A stretch of DNA of 59,529 bases from Prevotella sp. CAG:1031 (GCA_000431215.1 HF985602.1:1-59529), one strand, 5' to 3'. Positions 40,882 to 49,806 are shown, counted from the stretch's first letter. A program made the numbers and translations. Notes: a model not told the origin generated them from the letters alone.

Positions 40882-41991
40882 ATGATCATCGGAATTCCGA
40901 AAGAGATCAAAAACAATGAAAACCGCGTGGCAGTTACCCCCGCGGGAGTGAAAGAACTCATTGGCCACGGCCACACCGTCTATGTCCAGCAAACCGCCGG
41001 AAACGGCAGCGGCTTCTCCGACAAGGAGTATACCGACGCCGGCGCACAGCTTCTCCCCACCATCGAAGACGTCTATGCCAAAGCCGAGATGATAATCAAG
41101 GTCAAAGAACCGATCGAACCCGAATACAAACTCATACGCAAGGGTCAGCTTCTGTTCACATATTTCCACTTCGCTTCTGACCGTCCTCTGACCGACGCTA
41201 TGCTCGAATCAGGCGCAACCTGCATCGCCTATGAGACAGTCCGCCTCGCCGACCGCAGCCTTCCGCTGCTCGTGCCGATGAGCGAAGTTGCCGGACGTAT
41301 GTCGATTCAGGAAGCCTGCCGCTTCATGGAGAAACCTCAGGGCGGACGTGGTGTGCTGATGGGAGGCGTTCCCGGAGTGCGTCCCGCACGAGTTCTCATT
41401 CTCGGCGGCGGTGTCGTAGGCCGTAATGCCGCCAAGATGGCCGCCGGCATGGGCGCCGACGTCGTCATAACCGATATCTCGCTGCCTACGCTGCGCTACA
41501 TCAACGACACAATGCCGGCCAACGTCAAGACCGTTTATTCGTCGCGTCATAACATCGAACAGGAACTTCCGCAGGCCGACGTCGTTATCGGTTCAGTCCT
41601 CGTGCCCGGCGCCAAGACACCCCATCTCGTCACCCGCGACATGCTCAAGCTCATGCAGCCCGGTGCTCTGCTGGTCGACGTCGCCATCGACCAGGGCGGA
41701 TGCTTCGAGACCTCGAAACCGACAACCCACTCCGAGCCCACCTATGAGCTCGACGGTATCGTCCACTACGCCGTAGCCAACATTCCCGGCGCAGTTCCTC
41801 GCACGTCGACTTTCGCTCTGACCAACGCCACACTGCCCTACGCTATCCGCCTGGCAGATCTCGGCTGGAAAGAAGCCTGCCGCCGCGATCCGGCTCTGGC
41901 TCAGGGCGTGAATATCGTCGACGGCAAGGTTACCTATCCCGGCGTTGCCGAGGCTTTCGATCTTCCTCTGACTCCGCTCGATCTCAACTGA
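40882..41991 (+). CDS. ald: Alanine dehydrogenase
   Basis: NAD-dependent interconversion of L-alanine and pyruvate plus ammonia. 369 residues, the normal length. IGIPKEIKNNENRVAVTPAG opens the family (substrate Arg/Lys region), KVKEPIEPEYKLIRKGQLLFTYFH follows with key residues Lys, Glu-Pro and His, and the Rossmann motif ILGGGVVGRNAAKMAAGMGA binds NAD. VDVAIDQGGCFE and the C-terminal HYAVANIPGAVPRTST are diagnostic. Single-gene unit with its own promoter; the IS1182-type element begins 27 bases after its stop. Confidence 0.97.
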   Translation: MIIGIPKEIKNNENRVAVTPAGVKELIGHGHTVYVQQTAGNGSGFSDKEYTDAGAQLLPTIEDVYAKAEMIIKVKEPIEPEYKLIRKGQLLFTYFHFASDRPLTDAMLESGATCIAYETVRLADRSLPLLVPMSEVAGRMSIQEACRFMEKPQGGRGVLMGGVPGVRPARVLILGGGVVGRNAAKMAAGMGADVVITDISLPTLRYINDTMPANVKTVYSSRHNIEQELPQADVVIGSVLVPGAKTPHLVTRDMLKLMQPGALLVDVAIDQGGCFETSKPTTHSEPTYELDGIVHYAVANIPGAVPRTSTFALTNATLPYAIRLADLGWKEACRRDPALAQGVNIVDGKVTYPGVAEAFDLPLTPLDLN

Positions 41992-42085
41992 TCACATTGA
42001 GCTATCACATATCAAGAGAGGCTGTGTCGTAATTAAGGTTTACGGCGCAGCCTCTGATTTTAGAGCCTTGAGGAGCAGATATTTT

Positions 42086-43753
42086 TCAGGCGACCGATTT
42101 TTTTGGATTTTTCCAAAATATCGGATTCTCAAACCGTAAAAATCTTGATATAATCATAAACAGACCAAAATGGGGTGTATTTCCCCCGTTTTTGGTCTGT
42201 TTGGCTATCTTTGAACACATTTTCTTGATATTGAATGCTATGGCGAAGAAGGCAAAGTCCATAGTGACCTTGTCTTTCCCGAAGTGGCGGAAGCGTCGGT
42301 ATGCCATGTTGAACTTCATCTGTCCGAAGACAGCCTCCGGTTCTATACATCGTCGCCCTCTGTGTTTGAGCCCATCCTCCGATGTCAGCAGTTCCCGTGC
42401 CTTCTTTTTATATTTGTTGAGTCGATGGTTAACTTCGATTATGCGTCGGTCGCCTTTGGCCTTGTAGCACATACACCGCAGGGGGCAGCCTTTGCAGTTT
42501 TGAGCGCGGTATCGTGCGTTTTCGCTGCGGTAGCCGCTTGCGGTCTTTGAGTGGGCGGTGCCGATACGTGTCATGTGCTGCCCCATCGGACAGACGTAAT
42601 AATCCTCGTCTGCGTTATAGTGGAAGTTATCGTGATGGAAAGGGTTGGGCTTGTAGCGAGGTCGCTGTTCGAGGTGGAAGCGGTTGTATTTTACGTAAGC
42701 CTCCATGCCGGCCTCATCCATGAAGCGGTAGTTTTCTTCGGAACCATAGCCGGAGTCGGCTACCGCCACCGATGGCAAGTGTCCGTAACGGTCAAGGAAT
42801 GAGTTGAAGAACGGTATGAGAGTGAGTGTGTCGGTGGGATTGGGGAACAGGGCGAAGTCAGTAATAAACTGGTTTTCGGCCGAGATCTGCAGGTTATAGC
42901 CCGGTTTGGTCTGACCATTGTTCATGGCATCCTCTTTCATGCGCATGAACGTGGCGTCGGGATCGGTCTTTGACATTGAGTTGCGGTCGCCCATCTGTTC
43001 CAGGCGTCCGTCATATTCGTTGAGCTTGTCCAGGTGTTTTTCCAGCTCTTTTATCTGTTTCTTTTTCTCCCTCATTTGTTTCTTCTGCTCTTTACCGGAA
43101 GGTTCGGATTCCGCAGCCAGAGAGTCCTGAAGATCCGAGATGAGGGATGTCTGCGTTTCAGGAGTGAACTCCACCTTATCAGATTCCGCCGCCTTGTCCT
43201 GCGCGATAACATCGTCTATCCGGCCAAGAAGCACGCGTATCTTTTCCTGAAGCTTCGCACGGTTCTTCTCGACCGTCTTGCGCCAGACAAAAGTGTATTT
43301 GTTGGCCTTGGACTCGATCTTTGTACCATCGATATATTCTACATCGAGGGTGATGAATCCACGCTCGGCAAGCACAAGCACCGTCTGTGTGAAGATATTG
43401 TTGATTTCCGACTTGACGCGGTTGCGGAACCGGTTGATTGTAACGAAGTCTGGACGCTCCTGCGCCGCCAGCCATATATAATGGATGTCGCGCTGAACGG
43501 CCTTCTCTATCTTGCGGCAGGAATAGATGTTGTTCATGTAGGCGTAGAGGATGATCTTGAGCATCATCTTCGGATGGTAGGCACAGCGTCCTTTTTCACG
43601 GTATAGTTTTTTGAACTCACTCAGGTCAAGACTCTCTACAACGGCATCGACGATGCGCACAGGGTCGTTTTCCGATATATCTTCATTCGGATTCAGCAGA
43701 AAAAACAGACTGTCGTTGTTATTGTAGGATTTTGTATCTAACTTTGTAGACAT
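42086..43753 (-). CDS. IS1182-family transposase
   Basis: 555 residues, intact. The N-terminal DUF772-like domain (about 20-130) includes CAYHPKMMLKIILYAYMN and VTINRFRNR. A DDE catalytic core follows: Asp in VEYIDGTKIESKAN, Asp in VAVADSGYGSEEN and Glu in EPEAVFGQMKFN. Between them lie a charged coiled-coil (EKKKQIKELEKHLDKLNE) and a cysteine cluster CKGCPLRCMCYKAKG in the insertion domain. No frameshift is seen, so the element may still be active. It cuts and pastes or copies the surrounding IS. Confidence 0.95.
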   Translation of the reverse strand: MSTKLDTKSYNNNDSLFFLLNPNEDISENDPVRIVDAVVESLDLSEFKKLYREKGRCAYHPKMMLKIILYAYMNNIYSCRKIEKAVQRDIHYIWLAAQERPDFVTINRFRNRVKSEINNIFTQTVLVLAERGFITLDVEYIDGTKIESKANKYTFVWRKTVEKNRAKLQEKIRVLLGRIDDVIAQDKAAESDKVEFTPETQTSLISDLQDSLAAESEPSGKEQKKQMREKKKQIKELEKHLDKLNEYDGRLEQMGDRNSMSKTDPDATFMRMKEDAMNNGQTKPGYNLQISAENQFITDFALFPNPTDTLTLIPFFNSFLDRYGHLPSVAVADSGYGSEENYRFMDEAGMEAYVKYNRFHLEQRPRYKPNPFHHDNFHYNADEDYYVCPMGQHMTRIGTAHSKTASGYRSENARYRAQNCKGCPLRCMCYKAKGDRRIIEVNHRLNKYKKKARELLTSEDGLKHRGRRCIEPEAVFGQMKFNMAYRRFRHFGKDKVTMDFAFFAIAFNIKKMCSKIAKQTKNGGNTPHFGLFMIISRFLRFENPIFWKNPKKSVA

Positions 43754-43798
43754 TTAAATTCTTTTAGGTCATTAAGTTACAAAAACTTTCTGACATGA

Positions 43799-43830
43799 CA
43801 AAGCCCCGGCTTGAGAAAGTCAGGGCTTTG
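43799..43830 (+). terminator. Hairpin inside the IS, outside the transposase start
   Basis: CAAAGCCC (43799-43806) pairs with GGGCTTTG (43823-43830), followed by TTTTATGTTTT on the plus strand. It is a plausible plus-strand terminator. On the minus strand it precedes the transposase start by 46 bases and could hinder read-through into the transposase gene, as in other IS elements. Confidence 0.5.
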
Positions 43831-43910
43831 TTTTATGTTTTACTGCAGGTTACATAGGAGGCTGTGCCAATTTTGACACAGCCTCCTGTTAAGTTCGGAT
43901 TTCTGCCCGG

Positions 43911-45509
43911 TCAGAACTTGAAGCCAAGCGAGAACACCAGCGAGTTCTGGGTATCTTTAAGCTTGGCGACGGTCGAGGGATTGTCGGCCGAAGCGGTGTA
44001 GGCATGCCAGTTGCTCGAGCGGTTGCGGTAGACGTATGCTGCGTCGATATAGAAGGCCTTGTAGTGATAGCCGATACCGGCGGTCACATAGTTGATCGAG
44101 CCGTCAGTTGTGAACGAGGGCTGGGTCTCGGTATCGTCGGGGCCGGTCGTATAGACATATCCGTCTTTTGCCGAAGCAGTTGCCGACGAACCCTGCCACG
44201 AATAGCCCAGACGAACACTGAAGTTCTGGGTAAGGCGGTATTCAGCACCCACACGAATTATATTGACGCCCGAATAGTCGTCTTTAATCTGAGAACTGAT
44301 ATCGCGGTATTCATATCCCATATCGTCCTTGACAACCATCTGGTTGAACGGACGATATTCATAGTCGACGCTGACGATGGCATTACGCCCTATCACGCCT
44401 GCAACACCGAGCATCATGCGCCACGGAGTGCGCATCTTAAACGAGAAATAATCGTCGCAGCCGGCGGTGTTCGTGTTGGGATAATATCCGTTGATTCCCG
44501 ACGAATAGTCGAATTGAGTCTGCGCCCATCCGTCGTAGTTTATATTGTAGTAGGTCGGTGTGTGGAAGGCGAAGCCTATGCGGAGTTCGTTGATAGGTTT
44601 GGCGATGACGCCTATCTTGAAGTTGAAGCCGGATCCCGACATGTGTTTATAGCTTTCATAGCCATAGTCGGCTGAGCCGGTAGTGCGTCCGTTTCCTGAG
44701 GCCGATGGAATCGTGGCGTTGTCGAACGATTCGGTATAATAGGTATAGTTGGAATAGTTGATGTCGGTGATTCCGAACCCGATACCCCAGTAGATTGTGT
44801 TGAACACACTTCCGCCGAAGTTGATGTTATATTCATCGACATAGCCTGTCTCATCGACAGTGAAGGTCTTCCGGCCGGGAGTGCCGTTGTAAAGGCCCTC
44901 GTAGTCGGTTGAATTGTCGTTGGAGGGGTTCATTCCATAGGAGTTATACATCAGCACGCTCATCCAGGGCATACGTCCCTGCTGGAAAGGATCGTAAGAC
45001 GGGTCGTAGCCGTTGAGGTCTTTCGACGCCATCCCTTCGGCCGAGCTGTAGCCGGCCACGTAGTTGGTCAGCGAACCGGCCGAATGGTCGCTGGCGCCAC
45101 GATAGCGGCGGTCGAACGAGCCTACGCGCCCGTAGGTGAACCCCCAGTTGAAATATACCGACGACGAGCCGCTGCCGAATTTTGTCGAGCCGACATATCC
45201 GACATTGCTGCAGCCTACCTTTGTCTGGGAATCGCTGAGACTCGAAAAACCAAGGGTGCTTTTCACATTCTGCATATTGACGTCGAGAGTGGCGCCGACT
45301 TCACTGGTGCGGTATACGCCGAGGCCGGCGGGATTCTGCCCGAGAGTTGTCAGATCACCGCCGAGAGCGGTAAAGGCTCCGGCCATCGACACGAAGCGGG
45401 CGGTTCCGCGGAGGTCGGTCTGATTGAGCTGATAGGCGTCAGGAGCGCTTTGGGCAAAACCTGCGAGAGGCATAACCCCGACGATGCCGATAATTATTGT
45501 CTTTTTCAT
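43911..45509 (-). CDS. OmpP1/FadL/TodX-type outer membrane protein
   Basis: A 532-residue outer membrane beta barrel (signal peptide 1-19, PLAGFAQ). The N-terminal segment LNQTDLRGTARFVSMAGAFTALGGDLTTLGQNPAGLGVY is split here as LRGTARFVSMAGAFTALGGD and GQNPAGLGVYRTSE; it is the hallmark of FadL-type hydrophobic-compound channels with their N-terminal plug. The rest is rich in aromatic and glycine strand patterns and ends LVFSLGFKF with a terminal Phe. The transported ligand is unknown. It follows the low-complexity secreted protein gene. Confidence 0.88.
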   Translation of the reverse strand: MKKTIIIGIVGVMPLAGFAQSAPDAYQLNQTDLRGTARFVSMAGAFTALGGDLTTLGQNPAGLGVYRTSEVGATLDVNMQNVKSTLGFSSLSDSQTKVGCSNVGYVGSTKFGSGSSSVYFNWGFTYGRVGSFDRRYRGASDHSAGSLTNYVAGYSSAEGMASKDLNGYDPSYDPFQQGRMPWMSVLMYNSYGMNPSNDNSTDYEGLYNGTPGRKTFTVDETGYVDEYNINFGGSVFNTIYWGIGFGITDINYSNYTYYTESFDNATIPSASGNGRTTGSADYGYESYKHMSGSGFNFKIGVIAKPINELRIGFAFHTPTYYNINYDGWAQTQFDYSSGINGYYPNTNTAGCDDYFSFKMRTPWRMMLGVAGVIGRNAIVSVDYEYRPFNQMVVKDDMGYEYRDISSQIKDDYSGVNIIRVGAEYRLTQNFSVRLGYSWQGSSATASAKDGYVYTTGPDDTETQPSFTTDGSINYVTAGIGYHYKAFYIDAAYVYRNRSSNWHAYTASADNPSTVAKLKDTQNSLVFSLGFKF

Positions 45510-45551
45510 ACTTGAAGAATGCGGTTTGTTGTTTACGTGAGAGTTAACGAC

Positions 45552-45594
45552 AATCGCGCTAACGCTCTTTGGATATTATAACGTTGGCGCGATT
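45552..45594. terminator. 13-base inverted repeat between two envelope genes
   Basis: AATCGCGCTAACG (45552-45564) pairs with CGTTGGCGCGATT (45582-45594) with a single T-G wobble and a 17-base loop. It lies just after the low-complexity gene (minus strand) and before the porin start. Without a U tract it may be a factor-assisted terminator or processing site. Confidence 0.5.
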
Positions 45595-45602
45595 ATTGCG
45601 GT

Positions 45603-46955
45603 TTAGTGACGACCTCCGCCACCGCCGCCGTGGCGTCCGCCGCCGTAGCTTCCGCCACGGCTTCCGCCACGGCTTCCGCCGCTGTAGCCTCCGCGGCCTG
45701 AGCCGCTGTTGTAGGAGGGAGTCGAGTTACGGTTGCTCGGACGGTAGCTGTTGTTGTTATTGTTACGGGTCGTTGTCTGGCGCTGAGGCTGATAATTGTT
45801 GCGCGTCGTTGTCTGCTGCTGATAGGTCTGGCGCGGTGTCGAGGTCGACGTCGATCCGGGGCGGTAGCCGCGGTTTGTTGTCGACGTGTTCGACGGGCGG
45901 TTGCCTACAGAAGAGCCGGTTGTGAATCCGTGACTTGTCGCGCCGGGACGCACTGTCGTCGTGTAGCGCTGGGTATTGGTATTGGTGATTGTCTGCTGCT
46001 GGGTTGGACGGTTGCTGATGTCGGTCGAGGGGCGCACAGTTGCAGATGTCGAGGGATTCGACGATGCGGTCTGTCCGGGACGGTTGCCGGAAGCACCCGG
46101 CCGAAGCGACGCCGAGCCTGAGGTTCCGTTGGCTGTCGGACGATTGCCGTTGCCGCCGTTCCAGCCGGCATTTGTCTGACCATGGTAACTGCTGCCGGTA
46201 TTGACAGCGCCGGGGCGACGGCCTGACGATGCCGATTGTCCGCCACCGTAACCGGGACGGTTATGCGCGAGAGCACCGGGATGACGCGGGTTGTAGGGAC
46301 GGCTCCAGCCCGGGCCCCATCCGGGGCCCCAACCGGGCCCCCAGTCCCATCCGGGGCCCCAACCCCAGCCGGGTCCCCAACCCCAGCTCCACGACGGGCC
46401 CCAGCCCCAGCCGGGCCCCCAGGCCCAGTTCCACGACGGGCCCCAGTAGGAGTGCCAGCCCCAATAGCTGCTGTAGCTCCAGCCCCAGGGGCTATAGGGT
46501 GAATAGTAAGGCCAGCCCCAGTCGTAATATCCGGGTGTATTGATAATTATATTGATGTTTGCCGGCTGGGAATAGTAGAGCTGGGCAAGATCAGCGTCTG
46601 ACGAACCCACGACCACATCAGGATTATAGTATCGTTCAATCTGACGGGTACAGTTGAAATCTACAGCGGCGAGCGAGTCGGCGCGCTGCATGGCATCGCT
46701 GACGGTAGTGTCGGCCGGGGCAAAAATGCCGCGGCGGTTATATTCGTCGACACTGCGCGTCGATCCGCTGTCGAAATTATAGGTATCGGCGGCAGGATAG
46801 CTGGCCGGAGCTGTCGGCTGAGGCTTCGGCGCGCTTTTCTGCGGTTCGGAGCTGCCATAGATGTCGTCGTAGATATCCTGAGCAACGGCAGTCTGTGAGA
46901 ATGTGCCGGCTCCGAGCAAACATAATGTTGCTTTGAAAATCAATTTGGCGTTCAT
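45603..46955 (-). CDS. Secreted low-complexity protein with Trp-Gly-Pro repeats and Gly/Arg/His-rich tail
   Basis: A 450-residue exported protein (signal peptide 1-26, TAVAQ). Residues 27-140 are ordinary and contain EYNRRGIFAPADTT and an NIIINTPGYYDW segment. Residues 143-218 are tryptophan-, glycine- and proline-rich with repeats such as WGPGWGWGPGW. Residues 225-400 are Thr/Ser/Asn/Gln-rich with recurring NRP, RPG and TTTRNN, and residues 405-450 are Gly/Arg/Ser/His-rich (GGSRGGSRGGS, GGGRHGGGGGG). No enzymatic domain is visible. A structural, adhesive or metal-binding surface role is possible. The signal-peptide region and codon periodicity support a real gene. Confidence 0.8.
   Translation of the reverse strand: MNAKLIFKATLCLLGAGTFSQTAVAQDIYDDIYGSSEPQKSAPKPQPTAPASYPAADTYNFDSGSTRSVDEYNRRGIFAPADTTVSDAMQRADSLAAVDFNCTRQIERYYNPDVVVGSSDADLAQLYYSQPANINIIINTPGYYDWGWPYYSPYSPWGWSYSSYWGWHSYWGPSWNWAWGPGWGWGPSWSWGWGPGWGWGPGWDWGPGWGPGWGPGWSRPYNPRHPGALAHNRPGYGGGQSASSGRRPGAVNTGSSYHGQTNAGWNGGNGNRPTANGTSGSASLRPGASGNRPGQTASSNPSTSATVRPSTDISNRPTQQQTITNTNTQRYTTTVRPGATSHGFTTGSSVGNRPSNTSTTNRGYRPGSTSTSTPRQTYQQQTTTRNNYQPQRQTTTRNNNNNSYRPSNRNSTPSYNSGSGRGGYSGGSRGGSRGGSYGGGRHGGGGGGRH
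46300..46510. repeat. GC-rich imperfect tandem repeats encoding the Trp-Gly-Pro region
   Basis: Recurring blocks of the form GGGCCCCA(A/G)CC(C/G)GG with 6-12-base steps encode WGPG units of the secreted protein. Such DNA is prone to slippage, so unit number may vary among strains. Confidence 0.7.
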
Positions 46956-47033
46956 CGTTTCGATATATTCGTTATTTGTTTCTTAGACAAGGAGCTGAGC
47001 CGTTGGTTTAACAGCCCGCTATCTCAATAACCA

Positions 47034-47062
47034 CAAATGTAGCATTTTTCCTATTACAACAA
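47034..47062 (-). promoter_or_regulatory. Predicted promoter of the low-complexity protein gene
   Basis: On the minus strand TTG (47062-47060), an 18-base spacer and TACATTTG (47041-47034). Leader about 75 bases to the ATG at 46955. Confidence 0.4.
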
Positions 47063-47146
47063 CTATTTTTCACCTTTAAATAATTATTTTTAACTTACCG
47101 CAATTATTATTGAAGGAAGAGAGAATCGTTTTCGGCCGATTTTTTG

Positions 47147-47154
47147 TAATTTTG
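47147..47154 (+). promoter_or_regulatory. Predicted -7 element of the cotH-like gene
   Basis: TAATTTTG matches TAnnTTTG and gives a leader of about 50 bases to ATG 47209. No good -33 match. Confidence 0.4.
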
Positions 47155-47208
47155 CCGCGATTTAGATAACCTTACAAGTATTAACCATTCGTTTCAAACA
47201 TCAATTAC

Positions 47209-48942
47209 ATGTCTTTACTACACAAGATTTGCGCCGCGGCGGTCTGTCTCTTCGCCTCGGCAACCGCTAATGCCATTGAACCGTCGGGGACTCTGCCTGT
47301 CATGACGATCACAACGGAAAACTCCCAGGCCATAACCTCGAAAGAAGATTATGTCAGCGCTACCTATTCGATCGACCCCAAGGGAACCGACGTCGAGGCT
47401 TTCAGCGGCGACCTTCAGATTCGCGGCCGCGGCAACTATACATGGACAGGATTCGACAAAAAGCCCTACCGCATCAAGCTCGACAAGAAAGCCGGGCTGC
47501 TCGGAATGAAAAGCAACAAACACTTCGGACTGCTGGCCCATGCCGACGACTCGCGCGCTTTCCTGCGCAACCCGATAGGATTCTTCATCTCGAAAGCTGT
47601 AGGACTCGCATGGACGCCCGACATGCGCCCCGTCGAGGTTATTCTCAACGGTGACTATATCGGTCTCTATTTTCTGACCGAGCTGATCCGCGTCGACAAA
47701 GACCGCGTTGACATCTATGATCAGGAAGACGAAGAGGCCACCCCCGACCCTACCGGCGGATGGCTATGCGAAATCGACAACTACGAGGAAGCTCCCTCAG
47801 AGCAGATCACGATAACCGAGGGGGACGGCTCTCTGATGCGCATCACCCACAAAAGCCCCGAGATTCTCAACGCCGAACAGGAGAAATTCCTACGCGACCA
47901 ATATGAGGCGATGAACACTGCCATCTACAATTCCGATCCGGCCAGCACCGCGTGGTCTGATCTCATAGATGTGGCCTCGGCAACCCGCTTCTATGTCACT
48001 CAGGAGATTACCGACAACTACGAGAGCTACCACGGAAGCTGCTATATGTTCCGCGACCGCGGCAAGGACAAGAAATGGAATTTCGGCCCCGTATGGGATT
48101 TCGGAAGCACGCTCGCTGACGAAAACAGCCGCCTCTTTATCTGGCAGGGACGCGAACACCATCAGCATTGGATCGAACAGATGAACAAGTTCACCAGTTT
48201 TCAGGAAGAGCGCAATGCCGTAATGGAAGATTTCGCAAAGAACCACTACGACGACCTTATGACTTATATCGACCAGTTCATCGCCCAAATCTCCGACGCC
48301 GCTGCCACCGACGCCCAGCGCTGGCCGAAATACGGCAACACCGACATCCCTTATCAGGTCGAATACGTCAAACGGTTCCTCAAAAACCGCGTCAGCTACC
48401 TTATGTATGCCTGGGGCATGAGCGAAGAGATGCCTGCCGACATATATCTTCGCGGCGAGTTCAACGGATGGGCAGCCGAACCGCGCTATCAGTTCCGTTC
48501 GACAGGCGACAATGTCTATCTTCTCGACGACGTAACGCTCGACGGCATTTTCAAAATCGGCTCATTCGACTGGACAACGGTAGATCTTGGAGGCTTCGAG
48601 GACAACAATACTCTGCAGCCCGACCAGCCGTACACTCTGAATCCAAAAGGCTGCAACCTGACTGCCACAGGCACATTCCCGAGCGTCAGACTCGTCTACG
48701 ATCCGAAAGAGCCTGAAAAGGCGACACTCGAACTGCTGACCAAGAAGGCAGGGATCGATGACGTCACTACCGGCGCGGTTTTCGAAGTCAGCGGAACGAC
48801 AATAGCCTCAGCCGAACCGTTCAGCATCTACGACCTCAGCGGACGCTGCGTGACCCGCGACGTCACAGCCGCCACAATGGCTCCCGGACTCTATATCGTC
48901 AACGCCGGCGGCCATGTCGCCAAAATCGCTTTAGGCAGATAA
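47209..48942 (+). CDS. CotH kinase-family secreted protein with type IX secretion tail
   Basis: A 577-residue exported protein (signal peptide about 1-22). Residues 25-420 form a CotH-like kinase domain: DLQIRGRGNYTW, KKPYRIKLDKKAGLLGM, DSRAFLRNPIGFF, VEVILNGDYIGLYFLTE and KWNFGPVWDFGSTLADEN, with the family Trp-Asp. Residues 420-500 look like a small beta domain. The last 75 residues (FSIYDLSGRCVTRDV, APGLYIVNAGGHVAKIAL) match the type A C-terminal sorting domain of T9SS cargo. Bacillus CotH phosphorylates spore-coat proteins; the bacterial Bacteroidetes substrates are unknown. The single gene has its own promoter and a terminator. Confidence 0.87.
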   Translation: MSLLHKICAAAVCLFASATANAIEPSGTLPVMTITTENSQAITSKEDYVSATYSIDPKGTDVEAFSGDLQIRGRGNYTWTGFDKKPYRIKLDKKAGLLGMKSNKHFGLLAHADDSRAFLRNPIGFFISKAVGLAWTPDMRPVEVILNGDYIGLYFLTELIRVDKDRVDIYDQEDEEATPDPTGGWLCEIDNYEEAPSEQITITEGDGSLMRITHKSPEILNAEQEKFLRDQYEAMNTAIYNSDPASTAWSDLIDVASATRFYVTQEITDNYESYHGSCYMFRDRGKDKKWNFGPVWDFGSTLADENSRLFIWQGREHHQHWIEQMNKFTSFQEERNAVMEDFAKNHYDDLMTYIDQFIAQISDAAATDAQRWPKYGNTDIPYQVEYVKRFLKNRVSYLMYAWGMSEEMPADIYLRGEFNGWAAEPRYQFRSTGDNVYLLDDVTLDGIFKIGSFDWTTVDLGGFEDNNTLQPDQPYTLNPKGCNLTATGTFPSVRLVYDPKEPEKATLELLTKKAGIDDVTTGAVFEVSGTTIASAEPFSIYDLSGRCVTRDVTAATMAPGLYIVNAGGHVAKIALGR

Positions 48943-48968
48943 GCGAACCGGACTTATCCTACAGAAAA

Positions 48969-48999
48969 CAGCCCCGCCGGCATCAAGCCTGCGGGGCTG
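48969..48999. terminator. Bidirectional terminator between cotH-like gene and lpxA
   Basis: CAGCCCCGC (48969-48977) pairs with GCGGGGCTG (48991-48999). Downstream sequence is CTTATT on the plus strand and TTTTCTGT on the minus strand. It serves the two convergent genes. Confidence 0.8.
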
Positions 49000-49018
49000 C
49001 TTATTGGTTGCTGAGCAA

Positions 49019-49804
49019 TCAGCCGTTGTAGCTGCGGAGGATTCCGCGCTCGCTTGCGCGCACGAAATCGATTATGCGGTCGCGTATCTTGCTTTCGGGA
49101 ACAACTTCACGGATTGTTTTCAGAGCGTCGCTGTTATTCATGCCGCTCATGAAAAGAAGATGATAGACATCCTGAATCTCACGGATTTCGTCGGTCGAGA
49201 ATCCACGGCGGCGAAGCCCCACAATATTGATTCCGGCATAGGCGATAGGTTCGCGGGCAGCCTTGATATATGGGGGTATATCCTTGTTGATGAGCGCCCC
49301 GCCCTGAATCATAACGTAGGCTCCGATATGACAGAACTGGTGGATAAGCGATCCGCCGCCGATAACGGCGCATTCGTCGACTTCGACCTCGCCGGCGAGC
49401 TGTGTGGCATTGCTCATTATGACCTGATCGTGGACGCGGCAGTCGTGGGCGACATGGCAGTAGGCCATTATAAGGCAGTCGTTGCCGACAACGGTAGTAC
49501 CTTTCGAGGCAGTGCCACGGTTTACGGTCACACACTCGCGAAGGATGCATCGGTCACCGACAACGGCAGTGGTCTTCTCGCCCTTGAACTTCAGGTCCTG
49601 AGGGATCGCACCGACAACCGATCCGGGAAAGAGCGTGCAGTCGGCGCCGATTGTAGCGCCGTCCATGACGTTGACATTGGAAATAAGGCGTGTGCGGTCG
49701 CCGATGGCAACGTCGCCCTGAATATTGCAGAAAGGGCCGATCTCGACATCCTCGCCCAAACGGGCCGCGGGATCGACATAAGCCATGGGATGAATCTTAA
49801 CCAT
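49019..49804 (-). CDS. lpxA: UDP-N-acetylglucosamine acyltransferase
   Basis: First step of lipid A synthesis: moves a 3-hydroxyacyl chain from ACP to the 3-OH of UDP-GlcNAc. 261 residues, normal length, with left-handed beta-helix hexapeptide repeats (IGPFCNIQGDVAIG, IGADCTLFPGSVVG). The catalytic His is in YCHVAHDCRVHDQV, and the helical C terminus ends LRSYNG. It is the last gene of the lpxD - lpxC/fabZ - lpxA run and starts 2 bases after lpxC/fabZ. Confidence 0.97.
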   Translation of the reverse strand: MVKIHPMAYVDPAARLGEDVEIGPFCNIQGDVAIGDRTRLISNVNVMDGATIGADCTLFPGSVVGAIPQDLKFKGEKTTAVVGDRCILRECVTVNRGTASKGTTVVGNDCLIMAYCHVAHDCRVHDQVIMSNATQLAGEVEVDECAVIGGGSLIHQFCHIGAYVMIQGGALINKDIPPYIKAAREPIAYAGINIVGLRRRGFSTDEIREIQDVYHLLFMSGMNNSDALKTIREVVPESKIRDRIIDFVRASERGILRSYNG

Positions 49805-49806
49805 CG

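Larger units (their letters stand above)
42018..43885 (-). mobile_element. IS1182-family insertion sequence, about 1.87 kb
   Basis: The ends are inverted repeats: GAGGCTGTGTCGTAATT at 42018-42034 and, on the other strand, GAGGCTGTGTCAAAATT from 43885 inward (15 of 17 match). Each end also carries an inward copy of its outer arm, forming a hairpin: AGAGGCTG/CAGCCTCT at 42017-42055 and an 11-base perfect stem AGGAGGCTGTG/CACAGCCTCCT at 43856-43887. I find no clear target duplication. It lies between convergent ald and porin genes, so no gene is broken. Confidence 0.85.

Noticed and set aside
42086..43753. IS element as part of a larger transposon with cargo
   Set aside because: Only one transposase and one pair of ends are present, and the flanking ald and porin genes are ordinary chromosomal genes.
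46229..46543. Plus-strand open frames opposite the Trp-Gly-Pro repeats
   Set aside because: They arise from translating the GC-rich repeat on the other strand (Pro/Ala/Gly runs) and have no signal peptide or start support.
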